A stretch of DNA of 44,697 nt from Mycolicibacterium iranicum (GTDB lineage Bacteria; Actinomycetota; Actinomycetes; Mycobacteriales; Mycobacteriaceae), in assembly GCF_001650495.1 (NCBI RefSeq), contig NZ_LWCS01000041.1, positions 1 through 44,697 of the forward strand, written 5' to 3'. Each line of letters begins with the position of its first letter. The stretch's first letter is position 1. The notes under the pieces were generated by a model. It saw nothing but the letters and a program-made list of their open reading frames with translations. It had not been told where the DNA came from and did no database searches. Made by a program: the position numbers and the translations under genes. This document shows positions 1-6,604 of the stretch, in pieces.

Positions 1-684
1 CCTGCGGCCAACCCCGACCCCGAGCCCCCTGTGGATTCTGAGCCGGGCGCGCCCGCGCCGGAGCGCAGCGCTGGTGATACGCGCTCGCAGGCTCAGCGCA
101 ATCATGATGGCCTCAAAGCCATGGCCCGTCGTGCCTTAGAAGCCGGGCTGGGCACCCACAATGGGCTGCCGGTGACTGTCATCGTGTCGACCACGCTGCA
201 AGAACTCGAAAAGGGTGCCGGGGTGGCGGTGACCGGCGGCGGCTCGCTGTTGCCGATGCGGGATCTGATCCAGATGGCCGCCCACGCTCATCACTACCTC
301 TATGTGTACGACCAGCACACCAGCCAGTCGCTGTATCTGGGTCGAGCCAAACGGCTGGCCAGCGCTGCCCAACGCCTGGCGTTGCACGCCAAAGAACGCG
401 GCTGCACCCGGCCAGGGTGCAGCGTGCCCGGGTATTGGGCCCAGGTGCATCACGCCGCCGCGGACTGGAAAGACGACGGCCAGACCGATATCGATGACCT
501 GACTTTCGCCTGCGGACCCGACCACCGCATGCTCGACAAAACCCAATGGCGCACCCGCAAAAACAGTCAGGGCCAGACCGAATGGCTGCCACCACCCGAC
601 CTCGACACCGGCCAACACCGCGTCAACGGCTACCACCACCCCGACCGCTACCTACTCCCCGAAGACGACGACGGCGACCCGTAG
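1..684 (+). CDS. DUF222/HNH endonuclease-like protein (13E12 repeat family), 5' end missing
   Basis: The frame is open from the first base, so this is the C-terminal part of a longer gene. The visible part holds an HNH nuclease-like segment with two CxxxxC-type cysteines (CTRPGCSVPG), a following paired-histidine motif (QVHHAAADW) and a later CGPDHRML. This is the usual C-terminal layout of the mycobacterial 13E12 repeat family, in which an N-terminal DUF222 domain precedes the HNH domain. Members occur in many copies per genome and their biological role is not settled. The protein ends in a Pro/Asp-rich tail (PEDDDGDP). A GTG at 31 is in frame but is unlikely to be the start because the coding pattern continues upstream. 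Confidence 0.85.
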   Translation, partial: PAANPDPEPPVDSEPGAPAPERSAGDTRSQAQRNHDGLKAMARRALEAGLGTHNGLPVTVIVSTTLQELEKGAGVAVTGGGSLLPMRDLIQMAAHAHHYLYVYDQHTSQSLYLGRAKRLASAAQRLALHAKERGCTRPGCSVPGYWAQVHHAAADWKDDGQTDIDDLTFACGPDHRMLDKTQWRTRKNSQGQTEWLPPPDLDTGQHRVNGYHHPDRYLLPEDDDGDP

Positions 685-743
685 TCGGACAGCCGCGAAA
701 ATCCTTCGATGCGAGACTGCGCGCAGCGCTGGCGTTTTGGGCC

Positions 744-938
744 ATGAAAGAGTCAGCCATTTCCGTACTCTCACCCCCGATCCCGGTTGAGAAGCGATTT
801 CTCGGCCGCATTCTCAAAGAGATCTACGAAGTGAAGTTGGCCCACGACTTTCCCGACAGGCGCTTCATCGTCGAGTTCAATGACGCACTTGTCGATGGCA
901 GCCTCGACGACGATCAGTTGACCTTCTGGCAGATCTGA
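744..938 (+). CDS. Small hypothetical protein, 64 aa
   Basis: A 64-codon frame starting MKESAISVLSPPIP and ending DDDQLTFWQI. It lies in the gap between the HNH gene and the convergent copper ATPase, ending 8 bases before that gene's stop. The same frame is open further upstream, but there it reads an Arg/Pro-rich shadow of the HNH gene, so the ATG at 744 is the reasonable start. No Shine-Dalgarno sequence is seen. The amphipathic, acidic composition looks like real protein rather than GC-shadow, but I recognise no family. It could be a remnant of a larger gene. Confidence 0.45.
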   Translation: MKESAISVLSPPIPVEKRFLGRILKEIYEVKLAHDFPDRRFIVEFNDALVDGSLDDDQLTFWQI

Positions 939-946
939 AGACTTTG

Positions 947-3163
947 TCAGCGCGACGGCATGAATGCGCGCAGGCGGAGGCTGTTGCTCACCACGAAGAC
1001 CGAGCTGAAAGCCATTGCCGCGCCCGCGATCATCGGGTTGAGCAGCCCGGCGGCGGCCAACGGTAACGCGGCGACATTATACGCGAACGCCCAGAACAAG
1101 TTGCTCTTGATGGTGCTCAAAGTCTTGCGCGACAACCGAATCGCATCCGGCACTGCACGCAGATCGTTGCTGACCAGCGTGAGATCACTCGCTTCGATCG
1201 CGACATCGGTGCCGCCGCCCATCGCCAAACCGAGATCCGCCTGCGCCAGCGCGGCCGCATCGTTGACCCCGTCACCGACCATCGCCACGACCTTGCCCTC
1301 GCCCTGCAGTCGCGTGACCGTGTTGACTTTGTCCTGCGGCAGTACCCCCGCGATGACCTCGTCGATGCCGACTTCCGCCGCCACCGCGCGCGCTACCGCT
1401 TCGTTGTCGCCGGTCACCATGATCGGCGTCAACCCCAGCTTCTTCAGCAGCGAAACAGCCTCGGCGGAAGTCGGTTTCACCGCATCGCCCACCATCAGGA
1501 CTCCGCGCGCGCTGCCGTCCCATCCCACGACGACGGCGGTCCGGCCGTCCGATTCCGCGCGCTGCACGGCGTGACGCAGCTCGTCGTGGATGCCGAACGA
1601 CCGGTCGGAAAGAAGCCGCAAACGGCCCAGCAGTACCCGGCGGCCTTCGACATCGCCCTCGACCCCGAGGCCTCGTAGATTCACGAAAGCTTCGACGGCG
1701 GGCAGTTCGCCGAGCTTCTCCCGCGCCCCCGTGGCGATGGCCGCAGCGATCGGATGTTCAGACGGACTCTCCACTGCGCCCGCAACCCTCAGCACCTCGT
1801 CGGGCTGCTCGCCCTCGACGGCGTACACGTCCGCCAGCGTCATGCTGCCCGTTGTGACAGTGCCCGTCTTGTCCACGATCACGGTGTCCACCCGCCGCGT
1901 CGACTCCAGCACCTCGGGCCCCTTGATCAGGATGCCCAGCTGCGCTCCTCGACCGGTTCCGACCATCAGCGCCATCGGCGTCGCCAACCCGAGCGCACAA
2001 GGGCACGCGATGATCAGCACCGCCACAGCTGCAGTGAACGCCGCCGCGACCGAAAGTCCGCTGCCGATCCAGAATCCCAGCGTCGCCACCGCAAGTGCGA
2101 TCACGATCGGGACGAACACGCCGGAGATCCGGTCGGCGAGCCTCTGCGCCTGCGCCTTCCCGTTCTGCGCGTCCTCGACCATGCGCGCCATCTGCGCCAA
2201 CTGTGTATCGGCGCCGATCCGTTCGGCACGCACCACCAACCGGCCGTCGACGTTCACCGTCGCCCCGACCACGTGGGCGCCGGGCTGAACCTCGACGGGC
2301 ACCGACTCTCCGGTCAGCATCGACGCATCGACAGCGGATGCGCCTTCCGCGACGACACCGTCGGCGGCGATCTTCTCGCCTGGCCGCACGATGAACTCGT
2401 CGCCGATCTCGAGCCGATCGATCGGAATACGTTGTTCGGCATCACCTCTGCGGACCGTGACCTCTTTCGACCCCAGTTCCAGCAGTGCCCGCAGTGCCGC
2501 GCCCGCCCGCCGCTTGGCGCGCGCCTCGAAATATCGGCCGGCCAGGATGAATGTTGTCACCCCGGCGGCGGCCTCAAGATAGATGTTGCCGCTGCCGTCG
2601 GTACGGGCAATCGTCAGCTCGAAGGGATGCGTCATTCCTGGCACGCCTGCGGTGCCCCAGAACAACGCGTAGAGCGACCACCCGAACGCGGCCAGTGTGC
2701 CGATCGAGATCAAAGTGTCCATCGTTGCGGTGCCGTGCCGCAGGTTGGTCAATGTCGCCCGGTGGAACGGCCAGGCGCCCCAGACCACCACGGGCGCAGC
2801 CAACGTCAGGGACAGCCACTGCCAGTACATGAACTGCAGCGCCGGTGTCATCGCCATCGCGATCACCGGAACCGACAGCGCCACACAGATCAGCAGGCGC
2901 TGCCGCAGCGATGCCGTCGGATCGACCTCGGGCGCCGCGTCCTCGTGGGTAACGACAGCGGGCAACTCGGCCTGGTAACCGGCCGACTCGACGGCGCCGA
3001 CCAATTGGTCGGAGGTGATGTCGTCGCCGAACTCGACCCTCGCCTTCTCGGTCGCGAAGTTCACCGTCGCGGTGACCCCCTCGAGCTTGTTCAATTTCTT
3101 CTCGACGCGCGCCGCGCACGACGCGCACGTCATACCGCGGATCGTCAGCTCGACGGTGTTCAC
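947..3163 (-). CDS. Cu(I)-exporting P1B-type ATPase
   Basis: Pumps Cu(I) out of the cytoplasm using ATP. The 738-residue protein has an N-terminal heavy-metal-binding domain with GMTCASC at residues 10-16, the actuator TGES motif, the intramembrane metal-binding CPC near residue 386, the phosphorylation motif DKTGT near 431, the SEHP motif and the hinge GDGVND near 631. The last membrane segments carry N-x6-YN-x4-P (NLFWAFAYNVAALP) and MAFSS, the signature of the Cu(I) subgroup. It resembles mycobacterial CtpA/CtpB more than CtpV. The GTG at 3163 is chosen because it overlaps the stop of the upstream 53-residue gene by four bases (GTGA); the longer frame upstream reads through that gene. It is the last gene of a three-gene leftward operon behind a copper-type operator. 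Confidence 0.93.
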   Translation of the reverse strand: MNTVELTIRGMTCASCAARVEKKLNKLEGVTATVNFATEKARVEFGDDITSDQLVGAVESAGYQAELPAVVTHEDAAPEVDPTASLRQRLLICVALSVPVIAMAMTPALQFMYWQWLSLTLAAPVVVWGAWPFHRATLTNLRHGTATMDTLISIGTLAAFGWSLYALFWGTAGVPGMTHPFELTIARTDGSGNIYLEAAAGVTTFILAGRYFEARAKRRAGAALRALLELGSKEVTVRRGDAEQRIPIDRLEIGDEFIVRPGEKIAADGVVAEGASAVDASMLTGESVPVEVQPGAHVVGATVNVDGRLVVRAERIGADTQLAQMARMVEDAQNGKAQAQRLADRISGVFVPIVIALAVATLGFWIGSGLSVAAAFTAAVAVLIIACPCALGLATPMALMVGTGRGAQLGILIKGPEVLESTRRVDTVIVDKTGTVTTGSMTLADVYAVEGEQPDEVLRVAGAVESPSEHPIAAAIATGAREKLGELPAVEAFVNLRGLGVEGDVEGRRVLLGRLRLLSDRSFGIHDELRHAVQRAESDGRTAVVVGWDGSARGVLMVGDAVKPTSAEAVSLLKKLGLTPIMVTGDNEAVARAVAAEVGIDEVIAGVLPQDKVNTVTRLQGEGKVVAMVGDGVNDAAALAQADLGLAMGGGTDVAIEASDLTLVSNDLRAVPDAIRLSRKTLSTIKSNLFWAFAYNVAALPLAAAGLLNPMIAGAAMAFSSVFVVSNSLRLRAFMPSR

Positions 3164-3321
3164 TGAGCACTGCCCAGTGGTGGGTGCGGGTGCTCGGTGG
3201 TCGTGGGGTGCGGGACCGTGACGTCCGGCCCGGGACCGAAGAGGCTGCCCGCCCACACTGCGCCCGCGAACACCACGACGAGCATGGCGACGAACGCTGC
3301 GATCTTGGCCGGTGCGCTCAT
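3160..3321 (-). CDS. Small membrane protein of the copper operon, 53 aa
   Basis: A short gene (MSAPAKIAAFVAM...) between the CopZ-like gene and the ATPase. Its ATG lies 5 bases after the CopZ-like stop, and its TGA overlaps the ATPase GTG start by 4 bases, so it is almost certainly translated as part of the operon. Residues 6-28 form one hydrophobic helix (about IAAFVAMLVVVFAGAVWAGSL). The tail is Pro-rich and contains three histidines (VPHPTTTEHPHPP), which could bind metal on the outer face. No family is recognised. By context it may assist copper handling or regulate the ATPase; this is inference. It is too short for most gene-calling cut-offs. Confidence 0.8.
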   Translation of the reverse strand: MSAPAKIAAFVAMLVVVFAGAVWAGSLFGPGPDVTVPHPTTTEHPHPPLGSAQ

Positions 3322-3326
3322 CGGGG

Positions 3327-3530
3327 TCAGCCGGCCAGCGTATAGCCGGCTTCTTCGACGGCCGCCCGGATTGCCTCGCCGTCGACGGGGCTGTCGCTGG
3401 AAATCGTCACCGTACCGCTGGCGATGTCGACGTCGACTCCCAGAACGCCCGGAATATGGGTGAGCTCGGCACGCACGGAGCCGGCGCAGCCGCCGCAGCT
3501 CATACCCTCGACTGTGATGGTGGTCGTCAT
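3327..3530 (-). CDS. CopZ-like heavy-metal-associated (HMA) copper chaperone
   Basis: A 67-residue single HMA domain: MTTTITVEGMSCGGCAGSV with the metal-binding MxCxxC at residues 10-15, then the usual beta-alpha-beta-beta-alpha-beta pattern ending in EEAGYTLAG. Such proteins carry Cu(I) in the cytoplasm and hand it to the HMA domain of a P1B ATPase, here two genes downstream. The ATG at 3530 has a very strong Shine-Dalgarno sequence (AAGGAGGAG, 5-6 bases upstream), which excludes the longer in-frame start further upstream. It is the first gene of the leftward operon. Confidence 0.92.
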   Translation of the reverse strand: MTTTITVEGMSCGGCAGSVRAELTHIPGVLGVDVDIASGTVTISSDSPVDGEAIRAAVEEAGYTLAG

Positions 3531-3566
3531 GGTGCTCCTCCTTGTGCCGCCCGACCTATGTGTACC

Positions 3567-3583
3567 ATACCCCCCTAGGGTAT
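3567..3583. promoter_or_regulatory. RicR/CsoR-type copper operator
   Basis: The sequence ATACCCCCCTAGGGTAT contains the palindrome TACCC-N5-GGGTA, extended by one more matching base pair on each side. This is the motif known for the mycobacterial copper-sensing repressor RicR and close to actinobacterial CsoR sites. It lies between the divergent CopZ-like and DUF305 genes. On the minus strand it touches a possible -10 box (TATGGT, 3564-3569), so bound repressor would block the copper operon promoter. No CsoR-family gene lies in the window, so the regulator must be encoded elsewhere. Confidence 0.8.
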
Positions 3584-3616
3584 TGAGTTCCACAATCGCG
3601 GTGAAGGGAGCATGAA

Positions 3617-4261
3617 GTGTTGTCGAAGCGCAGTCTGCTGGCAGGGGCGGCCGCTGTGGGGGCCACCCTCACGCTGCTGCTGTCGGGGTGCAGCGACGTC
3701 GGAACCGAATCCGCCGAGCACGACCACGCGACGCATGAGCACGAGCCGACATCGCAGGCCGCCGACGGAGCCCAGGCGCACAACGGTGCCCATAATCAAG
3801 CGGACGCAACCTTCGCCCGCGACATGATTCCGCACCACGAGCAGGCGATCGTGATGAGCGACATCATTCTGGCCAAGCAGGACATCGACCCGCGGGTGAT
3901 CGACCTGGCGAACCAGATCAAGGCCGCGCAGGGGCCCGAGATCGCGACCATGCAGCAGTGGCTGACGCAGTGGGGCGCGCAGGCGCCGTCCGGGCATGAG
4001 GGCCACGACATGGGCGCCGACCACGCGGCGATGGGAATGATGAGCGAGGCGCAACTCGAACAGTTGCGCCAAGCCCAGGGTGCCGACGCCAGTAGGCAGT
4101 TCCTCACCGGGATGATCGCGCATCATGAAGGTGCGGTAACGATGGCGCAGACCGAGGTCGACACGGGGCAGGCCCAGGAGGCCGTCGAGTTGGCGCGCGA
4201 CATCATCGAGACGCAGCAGCGGGAGATCGAGATGATGAAGGGCATTCTCGGCTCGCTGTAG
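3617..4261 (+). CDS. DUF305 lipoprotein, probably copper-linked
   Basis: A 214-residue exported protein. The N-terminus is a lipoprotein signal peptide with lipobox LSGC (lipidated Cys25), followed by a His-rich linker. The mature part has two copies of the DUF305 hallmark, DMIPHHEQAI and GMIAHHEGAV, each in a helix-rich ferritin-like region, plus several Met and His residues (HEGHDMGADHAAMGMMSE). DUF305 proteins of other bacteria have been linked to copper binding; the exact role is not established. The GTG at 3617 follows a GAAGGGA ribosome site; the ATG at 3612 is out of frame. The gene is divergent from the copper ATPase operon and shares its operator region, supporting a role in extracytoplasmic copper binding. 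Confidence 0.85.
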   Translation: MLSKRSLLAGAAAVGATLTLLLSGCSDVGTESAEHDHATHEHEPTSQAADGAQAHNGAHNQADATFARDMIPHHEQAIVMSDIILAKQDIDPRVIDLANQIKAAQGPEIATMQQWLTQWGAQAPSGHEGHDMGADHAAMGMMSEAQLEQLRQAQGADASRQFLTGMIAHHEGAVTMAQTEVDTGQAQEAVELARDIIETQQREIEMMKGILGSL

Positions 4262-4271
4262 GTTCGCGGTC

Positions 4272-4703
4272 ATGCGAATTCTCGTGCAGCGCGTCACCTC
4301 CGCCCGCGTGACCGTCGCCTGTGACACCGTCGCGGAGATCAGGCCGCTGACGCAGGGCCTGGTGGCGCTGGTCGGCGTCACCCATGACGACGAGGCTGCC
4401 AAGGCGCAGCGCTTGGCCGAAAAGCTCTGGGCGCTGCGGATTCTCGACGACGAGAAGTCTGCGAGCGACATCGGCGCCCCGATTCTGGTGGTCAGTCAGT
4501 TCACGCTGTACGGCAACACCACCAAAGGTCGGCGGCCCACGTGGAACGCCGCGGCTCCGAGGGCGGTCGCCGAACCTCTTGTCGACGCGTTCGCCGCCGC
4601 GCTGACCACCCTCGGCGCACAGGTGCAGACCGGAGTCTTCGGGGCTGACATGCAGGTCGAGCTCGTCAACGACGGCCCGGTCACGGTGCAGCTGGAGCTC
4701 TGA
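4272..4703 (+). CDS. dtd: D-aminoacyl-tRNA deacylase
   Basis: Hydrolyses D-amino acids mischarged onto tRNA, and glycine mischarged onto tRNA-Ala. The 143-residue length is standard. It shows the catalytic SQFTLYG motif (about residues 76-82) and the C-terminal NDGPVTVQLEL motif, the two conserved Dtd elements whose main-chain atoms line the active site. It starts 11 bases after the DUF305 gene on the same strand, so it may be read from the same transcript, but its function is unrelated to copper. Convergent with the AIM24 gene. Confidence 0.95.
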   Translation: MRILVQRVTSARVTVACDTVAEIRPLTQGLVALVGVTHDDEAAKAQRLAEKLWALRILDDEKSASDIGAPILVVSQFTLYGNTTKGRRPTWNAAAPRAVAEPLVDAFAAALTTLGAQVQTGVFGADMQVELVNDGPVTVQLEL

Positions 4704-4713
4704 CCGCGCCCAC

Positions 4714-4735
4714 GGTGGGAGCCGGGCGTCCCACC
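4714..4735. terminator. Terminator-like hairpin between convergent genes
   Basis: GGTGGGA (4714-4720) pairs perfectly with TCCCACC (4729-4735) around an 8-base loop, 10 bases after the dtd stop. There is no U-tract, as is common for mycobacterial hairpins. It could serve both dtd and the convergent AIM24 gene. Evidence is structural only. Confidence 0.4.
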
Positions 4736-4796
4736 ACGGTCGCAGACCGAGATCGTCAAGCGGCGATGATGCGCGAGATGCACCGCCTGCGACGCG

Positions 4797-5687
4797 CTAC
4801 GCGGTCGGCGTGATGGGAATCCCTTCCGACGGTTGCACGATCACGAACCCGTTGCCGTAGAACGACACCTGCATCGCCTCACCCGAACCGCGGCCGATCA
4901 GCGCGCCTGCCTTGAAGCTGGTCTTCAGCTGTGTCTGCAGGTTGGCCGACCACGCCACGATCGCGTTGGTGTCGGCGAACGTCGGAGCCTCGGCGGCGTT
5001 GAGCACGACGGGGGCGCCGTCGGTGGTCAGCGCCACCCACCCGGTCCCGCGCAGCGTGGTGTTGAACAGGCCACCGGCAACCATGCTGCCGCCCTTCACC
5101 CGTTCGACGTTCCAGTCCAGGCTCGACGAGAACGCCAGCACGTTCTTCCCGCTGATCGACAGGCCCGAGTTGTTGAGGTTCAGCAAGTGGACGTCGAAGG
5201 CCCGTTCGGCGAGGAACACGTCGCCCTGGCCGGAGCACCGCATCAACGGCAGCCCTTCACCGGTGAGCGCCTTCTTGATGAACTTCGACGCCCCGCTGCC
5301 CTCGTAGGCGAAGTCCACACTGCCCTGATACGCCACCATCGAACCCTGACGCGCCATGAACGGCTCCCCGAGCCGAACGCGGAGAAGCTTCGCGTTCTGA
5401 TTGGCGATCGGCTTGGCCTCCTTCTCGCTGAAGCGTCCGTCGACGAGATCGCCACTGATGCCGGAGAATCCGTCGGCACCACCGAGCGGCTGCGCCTGCT
5501 GCTGGGCTTGCGCCTGGGGCGGTCCGGAGTACGTCTGTGCCTGCGGGGCGGCCGCACCGCCGAGCGGCGAGCGTTGCACCTGTCCCTGGTGGGACACCTG
5601 ATCTGTCCACTGCTGTCCGTCGTGCCACCGGTAGTCGAAGCGCCCCTCGGGGTCGGGCTGCCAACTGCCTTGTGCAGGTCCTGTCAT
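4797..5687 (-). CDS. AIM24/TIGR00266-family protein with N-terminal DUF2510 domain
   Basis: A 296-residue protein. Residues 1-35 (WQPDPEGRFDYRWHDGQQWTDQV) match DUF2510, a short Trp-rich domain common at the ends of actinobacterial envelope proteins. A Gln/Pro/Ala-rich linker follows (PPQAQAQQQAQPLGGADG). The rest is an AIM24-type beta-rich domain containing RCSGQGDVFLAERAFDVHLLNLNNSGLSISGKNVLAFSSSL-like strands, here cited only in part. The molecular function of this domain in bacteria is not known. The ATG at 5687 has an ideal AAAGGAGG ribosome site; the open frame further upstream is a shadow of the divergent small membrane-protein gene. Confidence 0.88.
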   Translation of the reverse strand: MTGPAQGSWQPDPEGRFDYRWHDGQQWTDQVSHQGQVQRSPLGGAAAPQAQTYSGPPQAQAQQQAQPLGGADGFSGISGDLVDGRFSEKEAKPIANQNAKLLRVRLGEPFMARQGSMVAYQGSVDFAYEGSGASKFIKKALTGEGLPLMRCSGQGDVFLAERAFDVHLLNLNNSGLSISGKNVLAFSSSLDWNVERVKGGSMVAGGLFNTTLRGTGWVALTTDGAPVVLNAAEAPTFADTNAIVAWSANLQTQLKTSFKAGALIGRGSGEAMQVSFYGNGFVIVQPSEGIPITPTA

Positions 5688-5763
5688 CGCCGCCTCCTTT
5701 AGCGAAATGGTCGGCTTCACCCTATGCGGCGTAGGCCCGTCGGTCAGCTGGCATTCTGGTGAA

Positions 5764-5967
5764 ATGGCCAAGGAAATCGACCGCCAGCGCGCCCAGGGTG
5801 CGCTCGCGGTTATCAAGCAGCACCCCGGCATGGTGTTGTTCGCGCTGTCGCCCGTGCTCCTCGGGATCGGGCTGGTGTGGTGGTTGGTGGGCCCTGGTTG
5901 GGCGATGGTGCTGCTGATCGCGGCCGTCCTCGGCGGCGGCGCCGCGGTGCTGCTCAAGCGCAGCTGA
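5764..5967 (+). CDS. Small two-helix membrane protein, 67 aa
   Basis: Starts MAKEIDRQRAQGALAVIKQH, a charged cytoplasmic head, followed by two hydrophobic stretches (about residues 23-40 and 45-61) separated by a short turn (VGPGW), and ends KRS. Divergent from the AIM24 gene with a 76-base gap. The ATG at 5764 is chosen because upstream in-frame codons read as intergenic sequence. No family is recognised, but the hydrophobic pattern and conserved-looking ends suggest a real small membrane protein. Confidence 0.65.
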   Translation: MAKEIDRQRAQGALAVIKQHPGMVLFALSPVLLGIGLVWWLVGPGWAMVLLIAAVLGGGAAVLLKRS

Positions 5968-6012
5968 GGGACCGGTCATTCTGCTTGCGGCGAACGCCGC
6001 CCTGTGGGCGCT

Positions 6013-6036
6013 GTAATGGAGTAATTATGTAATCAT
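6013..6036 (+). repeat. Three tandem octamers GTAATNNN at the start of the RHH-like gene
   Basis: GTAATGGA, GTAATTAT and GTAATCAT follow each other without gap at 6013-6020, 6021-6028 and 6029-6036. The last copy runs into the ATG at 6035. The array covers the expected -10 region (TAATTA, 7 bases before the ATG). Iterated octamers are typical operators of some ribbon-helix-helix repressors, and the gene that follows has an RHH-like segment, so autoregulation is plausible. Confidence 0.65.
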
Positions 6037-6604
6037 GCGACACCATCCCCATAGCCGACGGTCGAGCCGCTCCGGCGGCTGGCAGCAAGCCGACCAACCC
6101 GATGCCACCGATGCCCCCGACTGGTTCGGTGGACGTCTTCCCGAAAACTGGTTCGCCGGTGACCCCGAGGTCATCGTCGACCGCGAAGAGATCACCGTGA
6201 TCGGCCGGCTCCCCGAGCCGGAGAACCCCGAGAGTGAGGCACGTGCCTCGGGCCGCGCCGCCCGCTTCCGCGAGCAGACCCGCACCGAGCGCATGCAGAT
6301 CGCCGACGAGGCCGAGGCGAAGTACGGGCGCAAGGTCGCCTGGGGCATCGACGTTCCGGGCGAGGGTGATTCGACAGAGCGAATCCTGTTCACACACCTG
6401 GCCGTTCCCGTCATGACGCGGCTGCGCCAGCCCGAACGGCAGGTGCTCGACACGCTCGTGGATGCCGGTGTGGCCCGCTCACGCTCTGACGCTCTCGTGT
6501 GGTCGGTACGGCTCGTCGGCGAGCATGCCGACGAGTGGCTCGGCAAGCTGCGCGACGCGATGCGCGAGGTCGACGACCTGCGCACCGAGGGGCCGAAACT
6601 CTAG
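6035..6604 (+). CDS. Protein with C-terminal ribbon-helix-helix-like segment, 189 aa
   Basis: The first ~90 residues are polar and probably flexible (Trp/Pro/Glu-rich, VIVDREEITVIGRLPEPE). Residues about 122-161 (LAVPVMTRLRQPERQ, then LDTLVDAGVARSRSDALVWS) have the order expected for a ribbon-helix-helix DNA-binding fold: a short strand, a helix, a Gly turn with SRSD, and a second helix. The tail is a charged helix (KLRDAMREVDDLRTEG). I infer a DNA-binding regulator, supported by the three GTAAT octamers over its start. The stop overlaps by 3 bases with the stop of the convergent molybdenum enzyme. No gene name is recognised. Confidence 0.7.
   Translation: MRHHPHSRRSSRSGGWQQADQPDATDAPDWFGGRLPENWFAGDPEVIVDREEITVIGRLPEPENPESEARASGRAARFREQTRTERMQIADEAEAKYGRKVAWGIDVPGEGDSTERILFTHLAVPVMTRLRQPERQVLDTLVDAGVARSRSDALVWSVRLVGEHADEWLGKLRDAMREVDDLRTEGPKL

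Noticed and set aside
1..684. HNH gene considered as a mobile element (intron or homing endonuclease)
   Set aside because: The family is a standard chromosomal mycobacterial repeat protein, and no intron, intein or terminal repeats are seen.
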